From positions 105,771-169,770 of the forward strand of contig CAUUJG010000001.1 of NCBI GenBank assembly GCA_963545485.1: a DNA stretch of 64,000 nt, written 5' to 3'. The position numbers were made by a program, and so were the translations under genes. The notes beneath the pieces are model-generated. The model had not been told where the DNA came from. It did no database searches and saw only the letters and a list, made by a program, of their open reading frames with translations. Source of the stretch: CAUTUX01 sp963545485 (GTDB lineage: Bacteria > Bacillota > Clostridia > Christensenellales > CAG-917). Positions 1 to 9,945 of this stretch are shown one piece after another; within the stretch, counting starts at the first letter, position 1; every line of letters starts with the position of its first letter.

Positions 1-1
1 A

Positions 2-67
2 GATTATACTAAAATTACAGAAGTAATAGAAAACTTAAGATCAGAAACCGCAATTAATATAATGTAG
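2..67 (+). CDS. C-terminal tail of a truncated upstream gene
   Basis: The window opens inside an open frame that gives 21 residues ending NLRSETAINIM and a TAG stop. There is too little sequence to assign a family. A G/C-rich hairpin follows directly, as expected at the end of a gene. It could also be a chance open frame. Confidence 0.3.
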   Translation, partial: DYTKITEVIENLRSETAINIM

Positions 68-74
68 AGTTTAT

Positions 75-92
75 GGGGGAAGCGATTCCCCC
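75..92 (+). terminator. Hairpin after the first reading frame
   Basis: GGGGGAA (75-81) pairs with TTCCCCC (86-92) across a GCGA loop. The stem is perfect, but no T-run follows on either strand. It may be a degenerate terminator or an mRNA 3' end structure. Confidence 0.35.
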
Positions 93-158
93 TGAGGCAA
101 TATGTAGTGAAGAATAAATTGATTAAATAAACAGATGTCGGACAAAAGGAGTGATAAG

Positions 159-3100
159 ATGCGAGTTAAGTTCAAGATGTACAGCGTTTGCATAATCATA
201 TTAATGTTTTCGATGCTTCTATTTGGATGTACAAAACAAATGAGTCCAGAGGAACTAATAAAACAAAAGTATGCAAATAAAGAATATACTATAACCTTTA
301 ATAGTGAAGAACTTGATAAGCCGATCAATCCTATCAAATATAGTATGAATAGAATTCCCGAGTTGCCAACGCCGGAAAAGATAGGTCATATTTTTTTGGG
401 TTGGTATTTTGATAAAGGGTATAGGAATCAGTATGACGACAAATTATTACTTCTGAAAGCAAGTGATGTAATGTTGTATCCAAAATGGGCGAAAGAAGAA
501 TTTATTAAAGATGGGAAGTACAATATTGACTTTAAATCTAACATCGAACAAGACACTCTTGTTAAAGGTGAACTAGCAGACAAGTACGGATATAAAGATT
601 TTTCAGAGGCAATTTCAAAAGAAGATACTTACATTGAAAAACGAGGGGACAAAAAAATACTTCGTATAAGTTATGATTGTGAACACACAGTTATGTTTGG
701 TTTTCCAAGCCCTTTTGAAGTTTCTATTTCATCGGCAAATCCACAAATTCCACTTGTAGAAAAAAACGGAAATTTATCGATAAGCAAAAAGGATATTTTC
801 TTAGACATAACAAATCATCAACTAAATAAACCAATTCGTTTGACAGTTACAGCAACTAATTATCACACGAAGGGACTAGGTAAAGCGGAGAGGGAAAAGA
901 CAGCAACTACTTATGACATTGAGTTTAAGATAGAGAAAATAAAAGGGTTGGGTGAAACATATGTTGACCCCAAAAACGGACTTGCAGATGGGCATTATCT
1001 AGCAAAAAGTTTTTATAGACAAATTGAAAACAAAGAGACGATGATGTCAGGATTTAATCCGGTGTATGGATATATCGTAGCTGAAAATGGTCAATATAAA
1101 TATGTTAAAGAAATTAATCCATACTACGGTTTCGTCGGGGATATGGCAAATTTGAAAAAGCCATTAAATGAGAATTTTTACTATAGGGGGTACTACCTTT
1201 GCCAATTTTTATAGTGTGTATACTATTGATTTCGATCCAGACAGACCAAAAGCAGATGAAAAAGGTAAGGGATTAATTCAGTCAGATTATCATCCAAGAG
1301 AGTACAATGCAGGCAAGATAATTGAATATTCTTTAGAGTATGACAGCAAGGCGAATAGAATGTGGCAAGTGTTTGATCTAGGGAATCGGCTAGATAAGCA
1401 TTTGGTTGCAGTCGGTGCTCCGACTGGATTTATGGAAGTTGTCGGGATGTCAGGTAAGATATCTTCACTGATCACAATTGACTATAAAACGATGTTGAGA
1501 GTTCCACCTGAATACAAACCTTTAGAGGGGGATTCATATGTTTTTAAGAAAGAAGGACATTTCTATCCTGGTTATGAAAGTGATTTGGCGAGCAATGGAT
1601 ATGCTTATGAAAAACAAAAAGAAATCGGAACAACGACAGAGTTCCCTAACTTTTTCTATAGCGCCAAAAATCCGACAGATAAAGACGGAAGGATTAAGAG
1701 TTTTAGGATGACCACTAGGGGTAGTGATATTCCTTTGAAGAATACAAAGTACAGTTTGCAAACAGTAACTGAAAGATATGAAATATTTGATTACGACGTA
1801 GCCAATGAATGTTTAATTGGAGATATGATGACGATACAAAAATTTAACACTAATGGTTGGCGTAATCAACATAGGTATATGCCTAACGGAAAAATGCTAC
1901 CATTTGGTACTGAGATAAATATAAAAGATTTATTTGACGAGAAGGTTAGCGATTCAGATGTTGAGTACACGGTTAAAGCATATAAATATTCATCGGCAAC
2001 TCAATCATTTTCAGAACCAGTAGAGTTGTCGGGAAATTATTTTACATTCAATCAAGACATTAATTTGAACTTTGAGTTTAGACAAAATGGTTTTACAAAG
2101 ACGGCACAAGTTCAATTGAGAGAATATATAGAACCAGAGTTTAACTTGAATGCAAGAGCAGAGGATAACTTTGATGAATCGAAAACATATTTTGCAGGGG
2201 AAAAATATAATTTGCCAAAAGGCACAATCGCAAAATGGGGTGCCAACCAAATCCGATATTTGAATGACTGGTATGATGATAAAGAAAATAAAAAAATGCA
2301 AAATATCATGTATATGGTGAGATACCAAAAGAGAAACGGAATAATGCATTTAATCTCATCTGATTTGAAACAGACTGAGGATTTTGTAATTGAACAAGGA
2401 GTAAAGCAGGAGACTTGGATTTATTATATTCATAATATATTTGGGGAAGTGAGAAGATTTGAAGTTACATTGAAAACAGAAGAAAATCCAAAGTATACAA
2501 TAACAAATAGTGCTGGAGACAAACTTGCAGAGAAAATTTCTAGAAAGGATAAAGATGGAAATTTATTTCCTGAGAAAACAATGTTAGTTGCAAGCATGGA
2601 CACAGAAGTAGAATTTAAAAGTTATGGAAATGATACATTCAAATATAATGTTGTTGATAAGACAGGAACATTTGAAATATATAAGTATTATTTAATAACA
2701 TCAGAAACAAATGAAGAAGAGTATGTAACTGGAAGATCGGCACCTGCGGTGTACGACGAGATATATGAAAAGGTAAAGGCAAGAGGCGGGGTAGTCAATG
2801 TTGAATATATGTCGGGCAAGGAGAGTTTTAATATACAATTCGTAGTACACGGAATGTTTGGTGACAAGAAGGAGTTAAAACCGATAGAGCATACAACATT
2901 ATTTACAGGGCATAAATATATGTTTGCCGAAAAGTATATTAAAGATAAAGACGGGAATATTCTTGCTAGAAATTCTTTAGAAGTTCACTATACGGTCGAC
3001 GGCAAGGCCTTGTATAATTCGGGGCAATATTTTGATGTAGAAGAAATAGGGGAAGGACATAAATACATAACATTTAAAGAACCGGGCAAGTATAGATTCT

Positions 3101-3993
3101 ATTACAAGTATTATGCGAATAATATGTTTTTTATAAAGTCAATAGAAGTTGAAGTTAAAAGTAATGGTGGAAATGTAGAAGTAAAATATGTAACTGATTT
3201 TGAACATCCATTCAAAGATGGAAGTATAGAAAAGACATTTACACACAATTTGAAGAATGAATTTTCATTTTTAGAGGAAAAATACTTTGATGATAAGGGA
3301 GACTATTTGTTAGGGTATACATACAAAACAACTGAGTATAAAAAATCGCCAGGTTATCCGTATAAAATAAGAAGCTATATAAAAGAATTTAATTCGGATA
3401 AAATTGAGATAAAAGTAATTTGGGATAAAGGTTCGGTAGTAACATTAAATCTTGATAAGGCGAAGACTGGATTTGATAATGTTGTTGCAGATAAGGTGTA
3501 TAAGCAAAGTAGTAAAGATAAAAAATATTATTTTGACAACAAAATGATAAATGTAGAAGAAATTATCAAGAAAAAAGCCGATGATATAAATAAGAAGTAT
3601 ATACTTGTTGGAATTAAAAGTAGTATTTTTGAAGGTGGGTATATTAGTATAGAAAATTACAATAAAGGAATATCATGGAGAACAGCATCAAATTCAATAG
3701 AGTTTGAACTTGTATACAAAAGGAAGCTTAAACTTAGTTACGAGATGGATAGTACATATACGAACAGTTTTTTCAAGTATCATGACATAGTCGAGGATGA
3801 GGTGTTGGGGGAGAAGAACTATAAAATACCGCAATTAAAAGGCGAGTATCAAGATACACATAAATTTGTCGGATGGTATTTGAAAGGCGATATAAGTAAA
3901 ACAATAATAGATTTTAAAACATTTATCGCAAGATTGTCACAAGCGAATGCCAATGGAGTTATAACAGTTGTAGCAAAATTCGAAACAAAATAA
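159..3993 (+). pseudogene. Large secreted lipoprotein with InlB-type repeats, broken by a frameshift
   Basis: The start is ATG 159, not the upstream ATG 135, because AGGAG at 147-151 sits 7 bases before it. The N-terminus has a lysine/arginine head, a hydrophobic stretch and the lipobox LFGC (Cys24), so the product should be a membrane-anchored surface lipoprotein. InlB B-like modules (GHIFLGWYFDKGY, later HKFVGWYLKG near the C-terminus) mark both ends. The first frame stops at 1214 while a second frame carries the rest (to 3993). The frames join at a run of five G at 1186-1190: with one G removed, the reading is continuous (FYYRGTTFANFYS). The intact product would be about 1,280 residues. 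The long middle part is unassigned. It may be a real mutation, a phase-variable tract or an assembly error; the last cannot be excluded. Confidence 0.8.
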
Positions 3994-4038
3994 CCCACAT
4001 TAATGAATTGCAAATCTAGCGGATTATAATCTTTATTA

Positions 4039-4281
4039 TTGATAAAGTTAGATTTTAGCAATTTTCATAGGCATTTTGATATCACACCTGTACTTAGGTG
4101 GAATATGGATAATATATTTATTAGGACCGACCCTGCAAGAAATATTAAAGCAGATAAGAAAAAGTCCACAGAAAAGATTGACGGGTCTATTGCAATGATT
4201 ATGGCACTTGATAGGGCGATTAGGTGTGGGAATCAAAACACAGAGAGTGTATATGACAGCAGAGGTATTTTGTTTATGTGA
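4039..4281 (+). pseudogene. C-terminal remnant of phage terminase large subunit
   Basis: From about 4075 the frame reads PVLRWNMDN, then RTDPARNIKADKKKSTEKID, then MALDRAIRCG and SVYDSRGILFM. This is the characteristic C-terminal end of the large terminase subunit (TerL, nuclease domain side) of tailed phages and prophages. Only about 70 residues remain, the frame opens with a TTG and no ribosome binding site, and a stop lies just upstream, so it is a dead fragment. It shows that a prophage once sat here. The fic gene follows 154 bases later. Confidence 0.75.
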
Positions 4282-4283
4282 AG

Positions 4284-4400
4284 TTTATCATTCCGTTATA
4301 GCAGATGATATTATTCCATATATAAGGTATCGTTCCACAAAACAGTATTATTCCGATAAATGATATATGTTATTCCCATTTTGCCGATATTATTCCGATA
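4284..4400 (+). repeat. Phased array of six short TTCC-containing repeats before fic
   Basis: The core ATTATTCC(G) or a close variant recurs with TTCC starting at 4291, 4314, 4333, 4351, 4373 and 4393. Steps are 23, 19, 18, 22 and 20 bases, about two helical turns. Two copies (4347-4358 and 4389-4400) share TTATTCCGATAA, whose ends TTAT/ATAA are palindromic. The array ends at the -10 box of fic. It looks like a multi-site operator. Confidence 0.55.
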
Positions 4401-4406
4401 AGATGG

Positions 4407-4412
4407 TATAAT
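4407..4412 (+). promoter_or_regulatory. Probable -10 box of fic
   Basis: TATAAT lies 23 bases upstream of the fic start codon. No good -35 box exists at 17 bases: TTGCCG at 4381-4386 leaves a 20-base spacer. The repeat array overlaps the -35 position, so activator or repressor control is likely. Confidence 0.5.
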
Positions 4413-4435
4413 ATGAAAGAATGGAGAGATGATTT

Positions 4436-5329
4436 ATGTACATTACAGTGAAACAAGCAGCTGAAAAATGGGGAATATCTGACAGAAGAGTAAGAATTTT
4501 ATGTTCAGAAGGAAAGATTCCCGGTGCATATCAAGAAGGAAGAGGTTGGAAAATACCTTATGATGCGACAAAGCCGACTGATGGAAGATATAATATTAAG
4601 GAATCACTCATTCCAATTATAGAAGACAAACTAGAAATTCTTAAAAGAAGAAAACCTTTAACAGAAGGAGAGCTGGAAAGATTAAATGATGAATTTCTAA
4701 CAGAATATATCTATAATTCAAATGCAATCGAAGGCAATACCTTAACTTTGCGAGAGACAGATATGGTTCTTAGAGGTCTTGCTATTGACCAGAAATCATT
4801 GAAGGAGCATTTGGAGGTCATTGGACATAAAGAAGCCTTTGACTATGTTAGGCAACTTGTTAGTGAAAATGCCCCAATATCTGAAAAAGTAATAAAGGAT
4901 ATTCACTATCTGGTCTTGGCTGATAAGAAAGAAGATAAAGGCATATATAGAAGAGTTCCGGTTAGGATTATGGGGGCAGCACATGAACTTGTACAGCCAT
5001 ATTTGATTATTCCCAAAATGGAAGAATTACTGGAACAATATAAAAACAGCAATGAAGATATTGTGACTAAGCTTGCCCGTTTTCATATTGAATTTGAAGA
5101 TATACATCCTTTTATTGATGAAAACGGAAGAACTGGAAGATTACTGGTTAACTTGGAACTAATGAAAGCGGGTTATCCGCCGATAGATATAAAGTTTAAT
5201 GATCGCCTGAAATATTATGAAGCTTTTGATGAATATCATGTAAAACATAATATATCGGCAATGGCAGATATGTTTGCAAGATATTTAAATCAGAGGCTAG
5301 ATTCATATTTGTCTATTTTGGATAGGTGA
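4436..5329 (+). CDS. Fic-domain protein with N-terminal excisionase/MerR-like HTH
   Basis: A 297-residue protein. Residues 1-45 form a short winged HTH of the excisionase/MerR sort (YITVKQAAEKWGISDRRVRIL...GRGWKIP). A linker leads to a Fic domain. The catalytic motif is HPFIDENGRTGR at 224-235, with Glu in place of the common Gly before Asn. An inhibitory motif of the S/TxxxE(G/N) type is seen as SNAIEG at 95-100, placing it among Fic proteins with a built-in N-terminal inhibitory helix. Fic enzymes transfer AMP or related groups to protein hydroxyls; the target here is unknown. The HTH suggests self-regulation through the repeat array upstream. A GGAG-like site precedes the ATG. It stands alone, with no antitoxin gene next to it, beside a phage remnant. 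Confidence 0.85.
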   Translation: MYITVKQAAEKWGISDRRVRILCSEGKIPGAYQEGRGWKIPYDATKPTDGRYNIKESLIPIIEDKLEILKRRKPLTEGELERLNDEFLTEYIYNSNAIEGNTLTLRETDMVLRGLAIDQKSLKEHLEVIGHKEAFDYVRQLVSENAPISEKVIKDIHYLVLADKKEDKGIYRRVPVRIMGAAHELVQPYLIIPKMEELLEQYKNSNEDIVTKLARFHIEFEDIHPFIDENGRTGRLLVNLELMKAGYPPIDIKFNDRLKYYEAFDEYHVKHNISAMADMFARYLNQRLDSYLSILDR

Positions 5330-5469
5330 AAATTAAAAAGGGTTAGATAAATGATAATTTGTAGAGAGTTACATGGATTTTGATTTTGAACACTGTTTGA
5401 TAGTTGAAAACAAAGATTTGCAGTGATTTGTTAGACTCTTTAGCAAGGTGTTGAAATAATTTAAAATTT

Positions 5470-8139
5470 TTACAGTTTAGATATTAATTTTTGTTTAGCT
5501 TTATTTTCTTGAATCTTCTTTTTAATAATGTCGAGAAAACTTCCATTGTTGTATTTCTTATAGAGCTTATGTAATCCGAATGAGAGTAGTGAGAATACAA
5601 GTCCAGAAATAATTACGACAATAAGAATTGCACCAACCATAGGGCTTTTTACATTTGCATTTTCTATTCCGAGCCATGATTGTAAAGTTTGTCCTTTTTC
5701 AATGCTTCCAAAGTTTACAAAATAAGCACCTATAAAGGCTACAAATAATAAGAAGAACATGACCGTATTGGTATTGTTGAAAGGCATTGAAACCTTAAAC
5801 AAGTACACAAATGATATCAACATAGTCGTGATAACATACATGCCTTGTATTTGATGAGCATCTAAAGTTATAAATTTCGGTAAAATGAACTTGCTAGATA
5901 TAATAACTCCAGCAATTCCGAGCATAACAGCTAGTGTGCCGGGCAAAGCATCAGATAGAACTTTGGGTAAAAACCGTCCTGTGACCCTATTATGGTTAGG
6001 TTCTAACGCTAAAACAAAAGATGGAATACCTATTGTAAGCCCAGCAATGAATGTCAGGTGCTTAGGCTCAAAAGGAAGTTCAAAGTTAACAAGCATCATA
6101 AATAGTATTGCAATGCATAGAGAGTAGAATGTTTTAACAAGATATAGAGATGCTGATCTTTCAAGGTTATTAATTGAACGGCGACCTTCAGCGACAACTT
6201 TAGGGATTGATGCAAAATTTGAATCCATTAAAATTAATGAGCTTACATTTTTAGCTGCATCCGAACCCGAAGCAACAGTGATTGAACAGTCAGATTCTTT
6301 TAGTGCCAAAACATCATTAACCCCGTCACCAGTCATTGCAACTGTGTGTCCATTGGCTTTTAAAGCTTTAACAAGAAGTAATTTTTGATCTGGAAGGACT
6401 CTTCCGAAAACAGTATATTTTTCAGCAGCATCATATATTTCTTCTTCGGAAGATAATGTGGACATATCTATTATATTTTCACAGTCAGTTAATCCAGCTC
6501 TTAACGCTACAGCTCTGACAGTATCTGGATTGTCACCGGATATTATTTTCACATCAACACCTTCTTGTTTAAAGAATTTTAGTGTGTCAGGGGCTTCTTT
6601 ACGTATTTTGTCGGTTAAAAATATAAAGCCCTCAAATTTAATTGAATTTGGTAATTTTTCCTTGGTGACTTTTTGTTCTGTAGAAGCAAAAGCAAGTACA
6701 CGAAAGCCTTGTTGTGACATCTCAATGATTTTATTTCTCATCTGGTTAGTAGGTTCTTTAAATACAAATTCGGGAGCCCCAAGAATATAAAAGGTTTTAT
6801 CAAATTTAGCAGCACTCCATTTTCTTTGAGACGAGAAAGCAATAACTTCGGAAGCATCTTCATTTGACTGTACATTCATTAAGTAATCTTTAATTGCATT
6901 TGCGGTTGTATTGTCATCTTTAACTGCAGCTATGAAGTTCTTTAATAGCTTTTTAAATTTGTCAGTATCTCCAGAATGAGAGTACAGCGAATGAACATCC
7001 ATAGAACCTTCTGTGATAGTACCTGTTTTATCAAGACAAATGACATCAACACGAGCTAATGTCTCAATGCAGTATAAATTTTGAGCTAATGTTTTATGTT
7101 TTGATAGTCTAATAACACTGATAGCAAATACGGCTGTGGTAAGAGCTATTAATCCGGATGGGATCATTCCTAACAAAGTGCCAATAGTGCTTTTTCCGAT
7201 TTTAGTTAGTTCAAAAATTCTCTGATTTCCTTTTAATTTAAATCCGCCGTTTGAAGCGAAAAATTTTGTGCAGAAAAGAGCAATACCGACTGGAATAATA
7301 ATGATTGCCATGATTTTAATAATAAGCATTATAGATTTTAATATTTCTGAATTATGCTTTTTTAGATATTTAGCACCTGCACTAATTTTCATTGCGAAAC
7401 TGTCCAGACCAACTTTTTCAACTTTTGTTGCGGCTCTTCCGGATACTACATAGCTTCCGCTTATGATTTTATCTCCCGGCATTTTTAGTATGGCATCTGG
7501 TTCACCTGTGATTAGAGACTCATTAACTTCTATTTGCCCTGATATAACCACACTATCAGCACATATTTGATGCCCTGTTTTAAGAAGAATTAAATCGTCA
7601 ACGACAATTTCGCTTACTTGGATATCTTTTTGTATACCGTCCCTGACAACTTTAACTTTTGGAGCTGACAATATAGAGAGTTTATCAATTGTTTTTTTTG
7701 CTTTTAATTCCTGAGCGATTCCGACAGCTGTATTTATTATAAGGAGTAAAACAAATCCGAAATTTGCAGCTGCATTTACATTTTTGTATAGAGGATTGTT
7801 AGGAAATTCTCTTTGAAGAGCTCTTGTAACTGCAGAATTTTGAATAGATAAAGGAATTAAAAATATTAATAGTAAAATGAGAACTAAATTAAAAAATGTA
7901 AATATATTAGTAGCAAATATCTGGGCGACCGATTTCGTTTTAACTTGATGGTTGCCATTTACACGACCATCTGCTATTCGTTCATCTACTTCTTTACTAT
8001 TTAGTCCGTTATAAGTTGATTCTTTAAGTATGTCTTCTGTTGAGGGGAGTTTCTGATCGGTTTCATTTTTGAGCGAAAGAAACTTACTATCGTCATCACG
8101 ACGATAGCCAAACTTCAAAAGACTCTTACTAATTTTCAC
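5470..8139 (-). CDS. Cation-translocating P-type ATPase
   Basis: An 889-residue P-type ATPase. The actuator motif TGEP is at 211-214, the phosphorylation site DKTGT at 370-374, a GAPE nucleotide-binding motif near 454-457, and the hinge MTGDGVND at 602-609. The fourth membrane segment has IPSGL (326-330) where calcium pumps have PEGL. Membrane helices lie at about 70-140, 265-345 and from 650 on. The layout is that of the large cation pumps, but the ion cannot be read from the sequence; Ca2+ or Mg2+ are the obvious candidates. The start is a GTG whose G overlaps the TAG stop of the HU gene (TAGTG), so translation is coupled to HU. Nothing suggests damage. Confidence 0.85.
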   Translation of the reverse strand: MKISKSLLKFGYRRDDDSKFLSLKNETDQKLPSTEDILKESTYNGLNSKEVDERIADGRVNGNHQVKTKSVAQIFATNIFTFFNLVLILLLIFLIPLSIQNSAVTRALQREFPNNPLYKNVNAAANFGFVLLLIINTAVGIAQELKAKKTIDKLSILSAPKVKVVRDGIQKDIQVSEIVVDDLILLKTGHQICADSVVISGQIEVNESLITGEPDAILKMPGDKIISGSYVVSGRAATKVEKVGLDSFAMKISAGAKYLKKHNSEILKSIMLIIKIMAIIIIPVGIALFCTKFFASNGGFKLKGNQRIFELTKIGKSTIGTLLGMIPSGLIALTTAVFAISVIRLSKHKTLAQNLYCIETLARVDVICLDKTGTITEGSMDVHSLYSHSGDTDKFKKLLKNFIAAVKDDNTTANAIKDYLMNVQSNEDASEVIAFSSQRKWSAAKFDKTFYILGAPEFVFKEPTNQMRNKIIEMSQQGFRVLAFASTEQKVTKEKLPNSIKFEGFIFLTDKIRKEAPDTLKFFKQEGVDVKIISGDNPDTVRAVALRAGLTDCENIIDMSTLSSEEEIYDAAEKYTVFGRVLPDQKLLLVKALKANGHTVAMTGDGVNDVLALKESDCSITVASGSDAAKNVSSLILMDSNFASIPKVVAEGRRSINNLERSASLYLVKTFYSLCIAILFMMLVNFELPFEPKHLTFIAGLTIGIPSFVLALEPNHNRVTGRFLPKVLSDALPGTLAVMLGIAGVIISSKFILPKFITLDAHQIQGMYVITTMLISFVYLFKVSMPFNNTNTVMFFLLFVAFIGAYFVNFGSIEKGQTLQSWLGIENANVKSPMVGAILIVVIISGLVFSLLSFGLHKLYKKYNNGSFLDIIKKKIQENKAKQKLISKL

Positions 8140-8411
8140 TATGCGCTAAATCTATCCTTAAATGCTTTTGCAAATTTTAAATTAGGATTTTTGCAAGCTG
8201 CGATTTTGATAGGTTCTTTTGTTTTAGGATTGATTCCGTCTCTTTCAGGACGTTCCTTTAATTCAAAAGTACCGAAACCAGCAATTGCGACTTTGTCCTT
8301 TGTGATTGATTCTGCAATTACATCAAAAAATGTATCAAGAGTTTTTGTTACTTCTGATACAGACTGTTCAGTTTTTTCAATAATAGCTGTGATTAATTCT
8401 TTTTTATTCAT
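8139..8411 (-). CDS. hup: HU-family DNA-binding protein
   Basis: A 90-residue bacterial histone-like protein with the usual HU length and order: an N-terminal helical dimer region (MNKKELITAIIEKT), the GFGTFELKERPERDG strand region, the DNA-binding arm with NPKTKEPI, and a C-terminal helix ending KDRFSA. It bends and compacts DNA as a dimer. A strong GGAGG site lies 5 bases before ATG. The gene is the first of a two-gene unit with the P-type ATPase downstream, an unusual partner for HU. A -35/-10 pair sits just upstream. Confidence 0.95.
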   Translation of the reverse strand: MNKKELITAIIEKTEQSVSEVTKTLDTFFDVIAESITKDKVAIAGFGTFELKERPERDGINPKTKEPIKIAACKNPNLKFAKAFKDRFSA

Positions 8412-8436
8412 GCTATTCCTCCTCGTTACATAAAAA

Positions 8437-8465
8437 AATATAACAAAAATCGACTTTCAATACAA
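8437..8465 (-). promoter_or_regulatory. Promoter of the HU-ATPase operon
   Basis: Read on the minus strand, TTGTAT (8465-8460) and TATATT (8442-8437) are separated by 17 bases and lie upstream of the HU ribosome binding site. Confidence 0.6.
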
Positions 8466-8502
8466 TAAAAAAAATTACACTAATGGATTATTGAAAATTG
8501 TA

Positions 8503-8557
8503 AAAACACAGCATATTGTGGTTTAAAGAAACAAAAAACCACTAAATATTGTGTTTT
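8503..8557. repeat. Long imperfect dyad in the divergent intergenic region
   Basis: AAAACACA...GTGGTTT on the left is matched by AAACCAC...GTGTTTT on the right; about 18 of 22 positions pair around an A-rich centre. The arms also share ATATTGTG as a direct repeat. It lies between the HU promoter and the promoter at 8612-8640. It could be an operator or a factor-independent termination structure. Confidence 0.4.
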
Positions 8558-8611
8558 GTTATCATAAAAAATAATTTTTTAAAGATTTTTGTATGGTAAT
8601 GGTGTTTTTGT

Positions 8612-8640
8612 TTGTCATATGATAGGCATTTGTTTATAAT
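8612..8640 (+). promoter_or_regulatory. Promoter of the class II aldolase-like gene
   Basis: TTGTCA (8612-8617) and TATAAT (8635-8640) have a 17-base spacer and lie 52 bases before the start codon, which has a strong AGGAGG-type site. Confidence 0.75.
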
Positions 8641-8692
8641 TTGCTTGTAATTTTCTTTTTGGAAGTTATATCGAAAGTATAGGAGGAATTCA

Positions 8693-9943
8693 ATGTACTT
8701 TGATGGATTGGCAGATCTCAAAGCTTATGCAAAAGAGTTTGGAGAGCGTCAGTTTATAACCAAGGGATTCCTATGCTGTAGAACAGATGATGACGATATA
8801 ATTATCACCAAACCAAATATCAATTTATTAAAAGTAAAAGATTCAGATTTTGATGAAATTTCTTCTGACACACTTGAAGCAGTTGATTTGTCATATAGAG
8901 CAGCAGCGGTTGTATTAGCAGTTGCACTAAAAAGAAAGGAAAAATATTGTTTTGCAGCAATTGTTGATTCTCCAGCGATACTTGAGTATTCAAAGAAAGG
9001 GAAATCATTAAGTGCATTAAATGATTCATTCACACAGTTGTGTGGAATTAAAGCCGGATGTACACGTAGTAATGTAGGATCCGAGATAGTTGCTAGGCTA
9101 CATGCTTTTAGTGATGTGTGCATTATGAATAATGCTGGTGCATTGATAACAGGTAGAACGATTGAAGAATTGTATAAAATAGCAGAAGCACTTGATATTG
9201 CATGTAATGCTGCATTGACACTTGAGAAAAATAATTTAACAAAATTAGCAAAATATAGAATATCTGGTCTTGAATATCTTGGGCATAAGATTGCAGTGTC
9301 AGCAGCAGTATCAAAGGAAAGAGAAAGAAGAATTGCCGAAAGAAACGGGAAATCTATTATTGAAAGAGAAAGTGCAATACAGACAGCAGAAGAAGAAAAG
9401 ATCGCAAAGAATATGAAGAAGTTGTTAAATGATTTGTATTCTGAAAAATTAATCTTAAGAAATATAGATAGTGTTGCAAATAGGATGAGTGATGGAAGAA
9501 TTCTTCTTACAGCACATGATACCGACAATAAGGATGCTACAATCGAAGATTTTACAATTGTAGATTTGGAAAATAAAACAACAAAAGCTAGAAAGAGAAC
9601 AACATCATATAAGAGACTTCATTTGGCAACATTTATAAATGATACAGATATTTCAACAACGATATATGCACATCCATATTATTCAATAATACTTGGGAAT
9701 GAGTTCAATACTGTTGAAGTTCCGGATAAATATCGAGAGATATTGGGTGATAAGATAGATGTTATAAAGGAAAGCAAGTTGAATTCTAACAAAATGATAA
9801 AGGATGTAGTGTATGCATTAGGGTCGGGGAAGATATGTATACTTAAGCATCGTGGGATATTCGTGAAGGCAAAGGACAACGAAGAGGGCCTGAAAATAGT
9901 GCAAACTATGGAAAAGATGGCCGAGGAGCATTATAAAGAATAA
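8693..9943 (+). CDS. Tandem class II aldolase/adducin-like protein, degenerate active site
   Basis: 416 residues, roughly twice the length of one class II aldolase (AraD/FucA) domain. The C-terminal half (about 245-410) reads as such a domain: RNIDSVANRMSDGRILLT, then AHPYYSIILG, then KICILKHRGIFVKAKDNEE. The N-terminal half looks like a more diverged copy (GALITGRTIEELYKIAEAL near 150). In active members a HxH pair and later histidine bind zinc. Here the first His of the pair is Tyr (YAHP), so aldolase or decarboxylase activity is doubtful. A sensory or structural role is possible. It has its own promoter and terminator and AGGAGG before ATG. The fold call is firm, the function is not. Confidence 0.65.
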   Translation: MYFDGLADLKAYAKEFGERQFITKGFLCCRTDDDDIIITKPNINLLKVKDSDFDEISSDTLEAVDLSYRAAAVVLAVALKRKEKYCFAAIVDSPAILEYSKKGKSLSALNDSFTQLCGIKAGCTRSNVGSEIVARLHAFSDVCIMNNAGALITGRTIEELYKIAEALDIACNAALTLEKNNLTKLAKYRISGLEYLGHKIAVSAAVSKERERRIAERNGKSIIERESAIQTAEEEKIAKNMKKLLNDLYSEKLILRNIDSVANRMSDGRILLTAHDTDNKDATIEDFTIVDLENKTTKARKRTTSYKRLHLATFINDTDISTTIYAHPYYSIILGNEFNTVEVPDKYREILGDKIDVIKESKLNSNKMIKDVVYALGSGKICILKHRGIFVKAKDNEEGLKIVQTMEKMAEEHYKE

Positions 9944-9945
9944 TG

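Noticed and set aside
4284..4404. CRISPR array at the phased repeats
   Set aside because: Repeat cores are only 8-12 bases with 10-base gaps, far below CRISPR repeat and spacer lengths, and no cas genes are present.
8749..9528. Long minus-strand open frame (259 codons) opposite the aldolase-like gene
   Set aside because: It is the antisense shadow of a well-supported gene, has no ribosome site, and its composition (serine/leucine/isoleucine-rich) is what antisense frames give.
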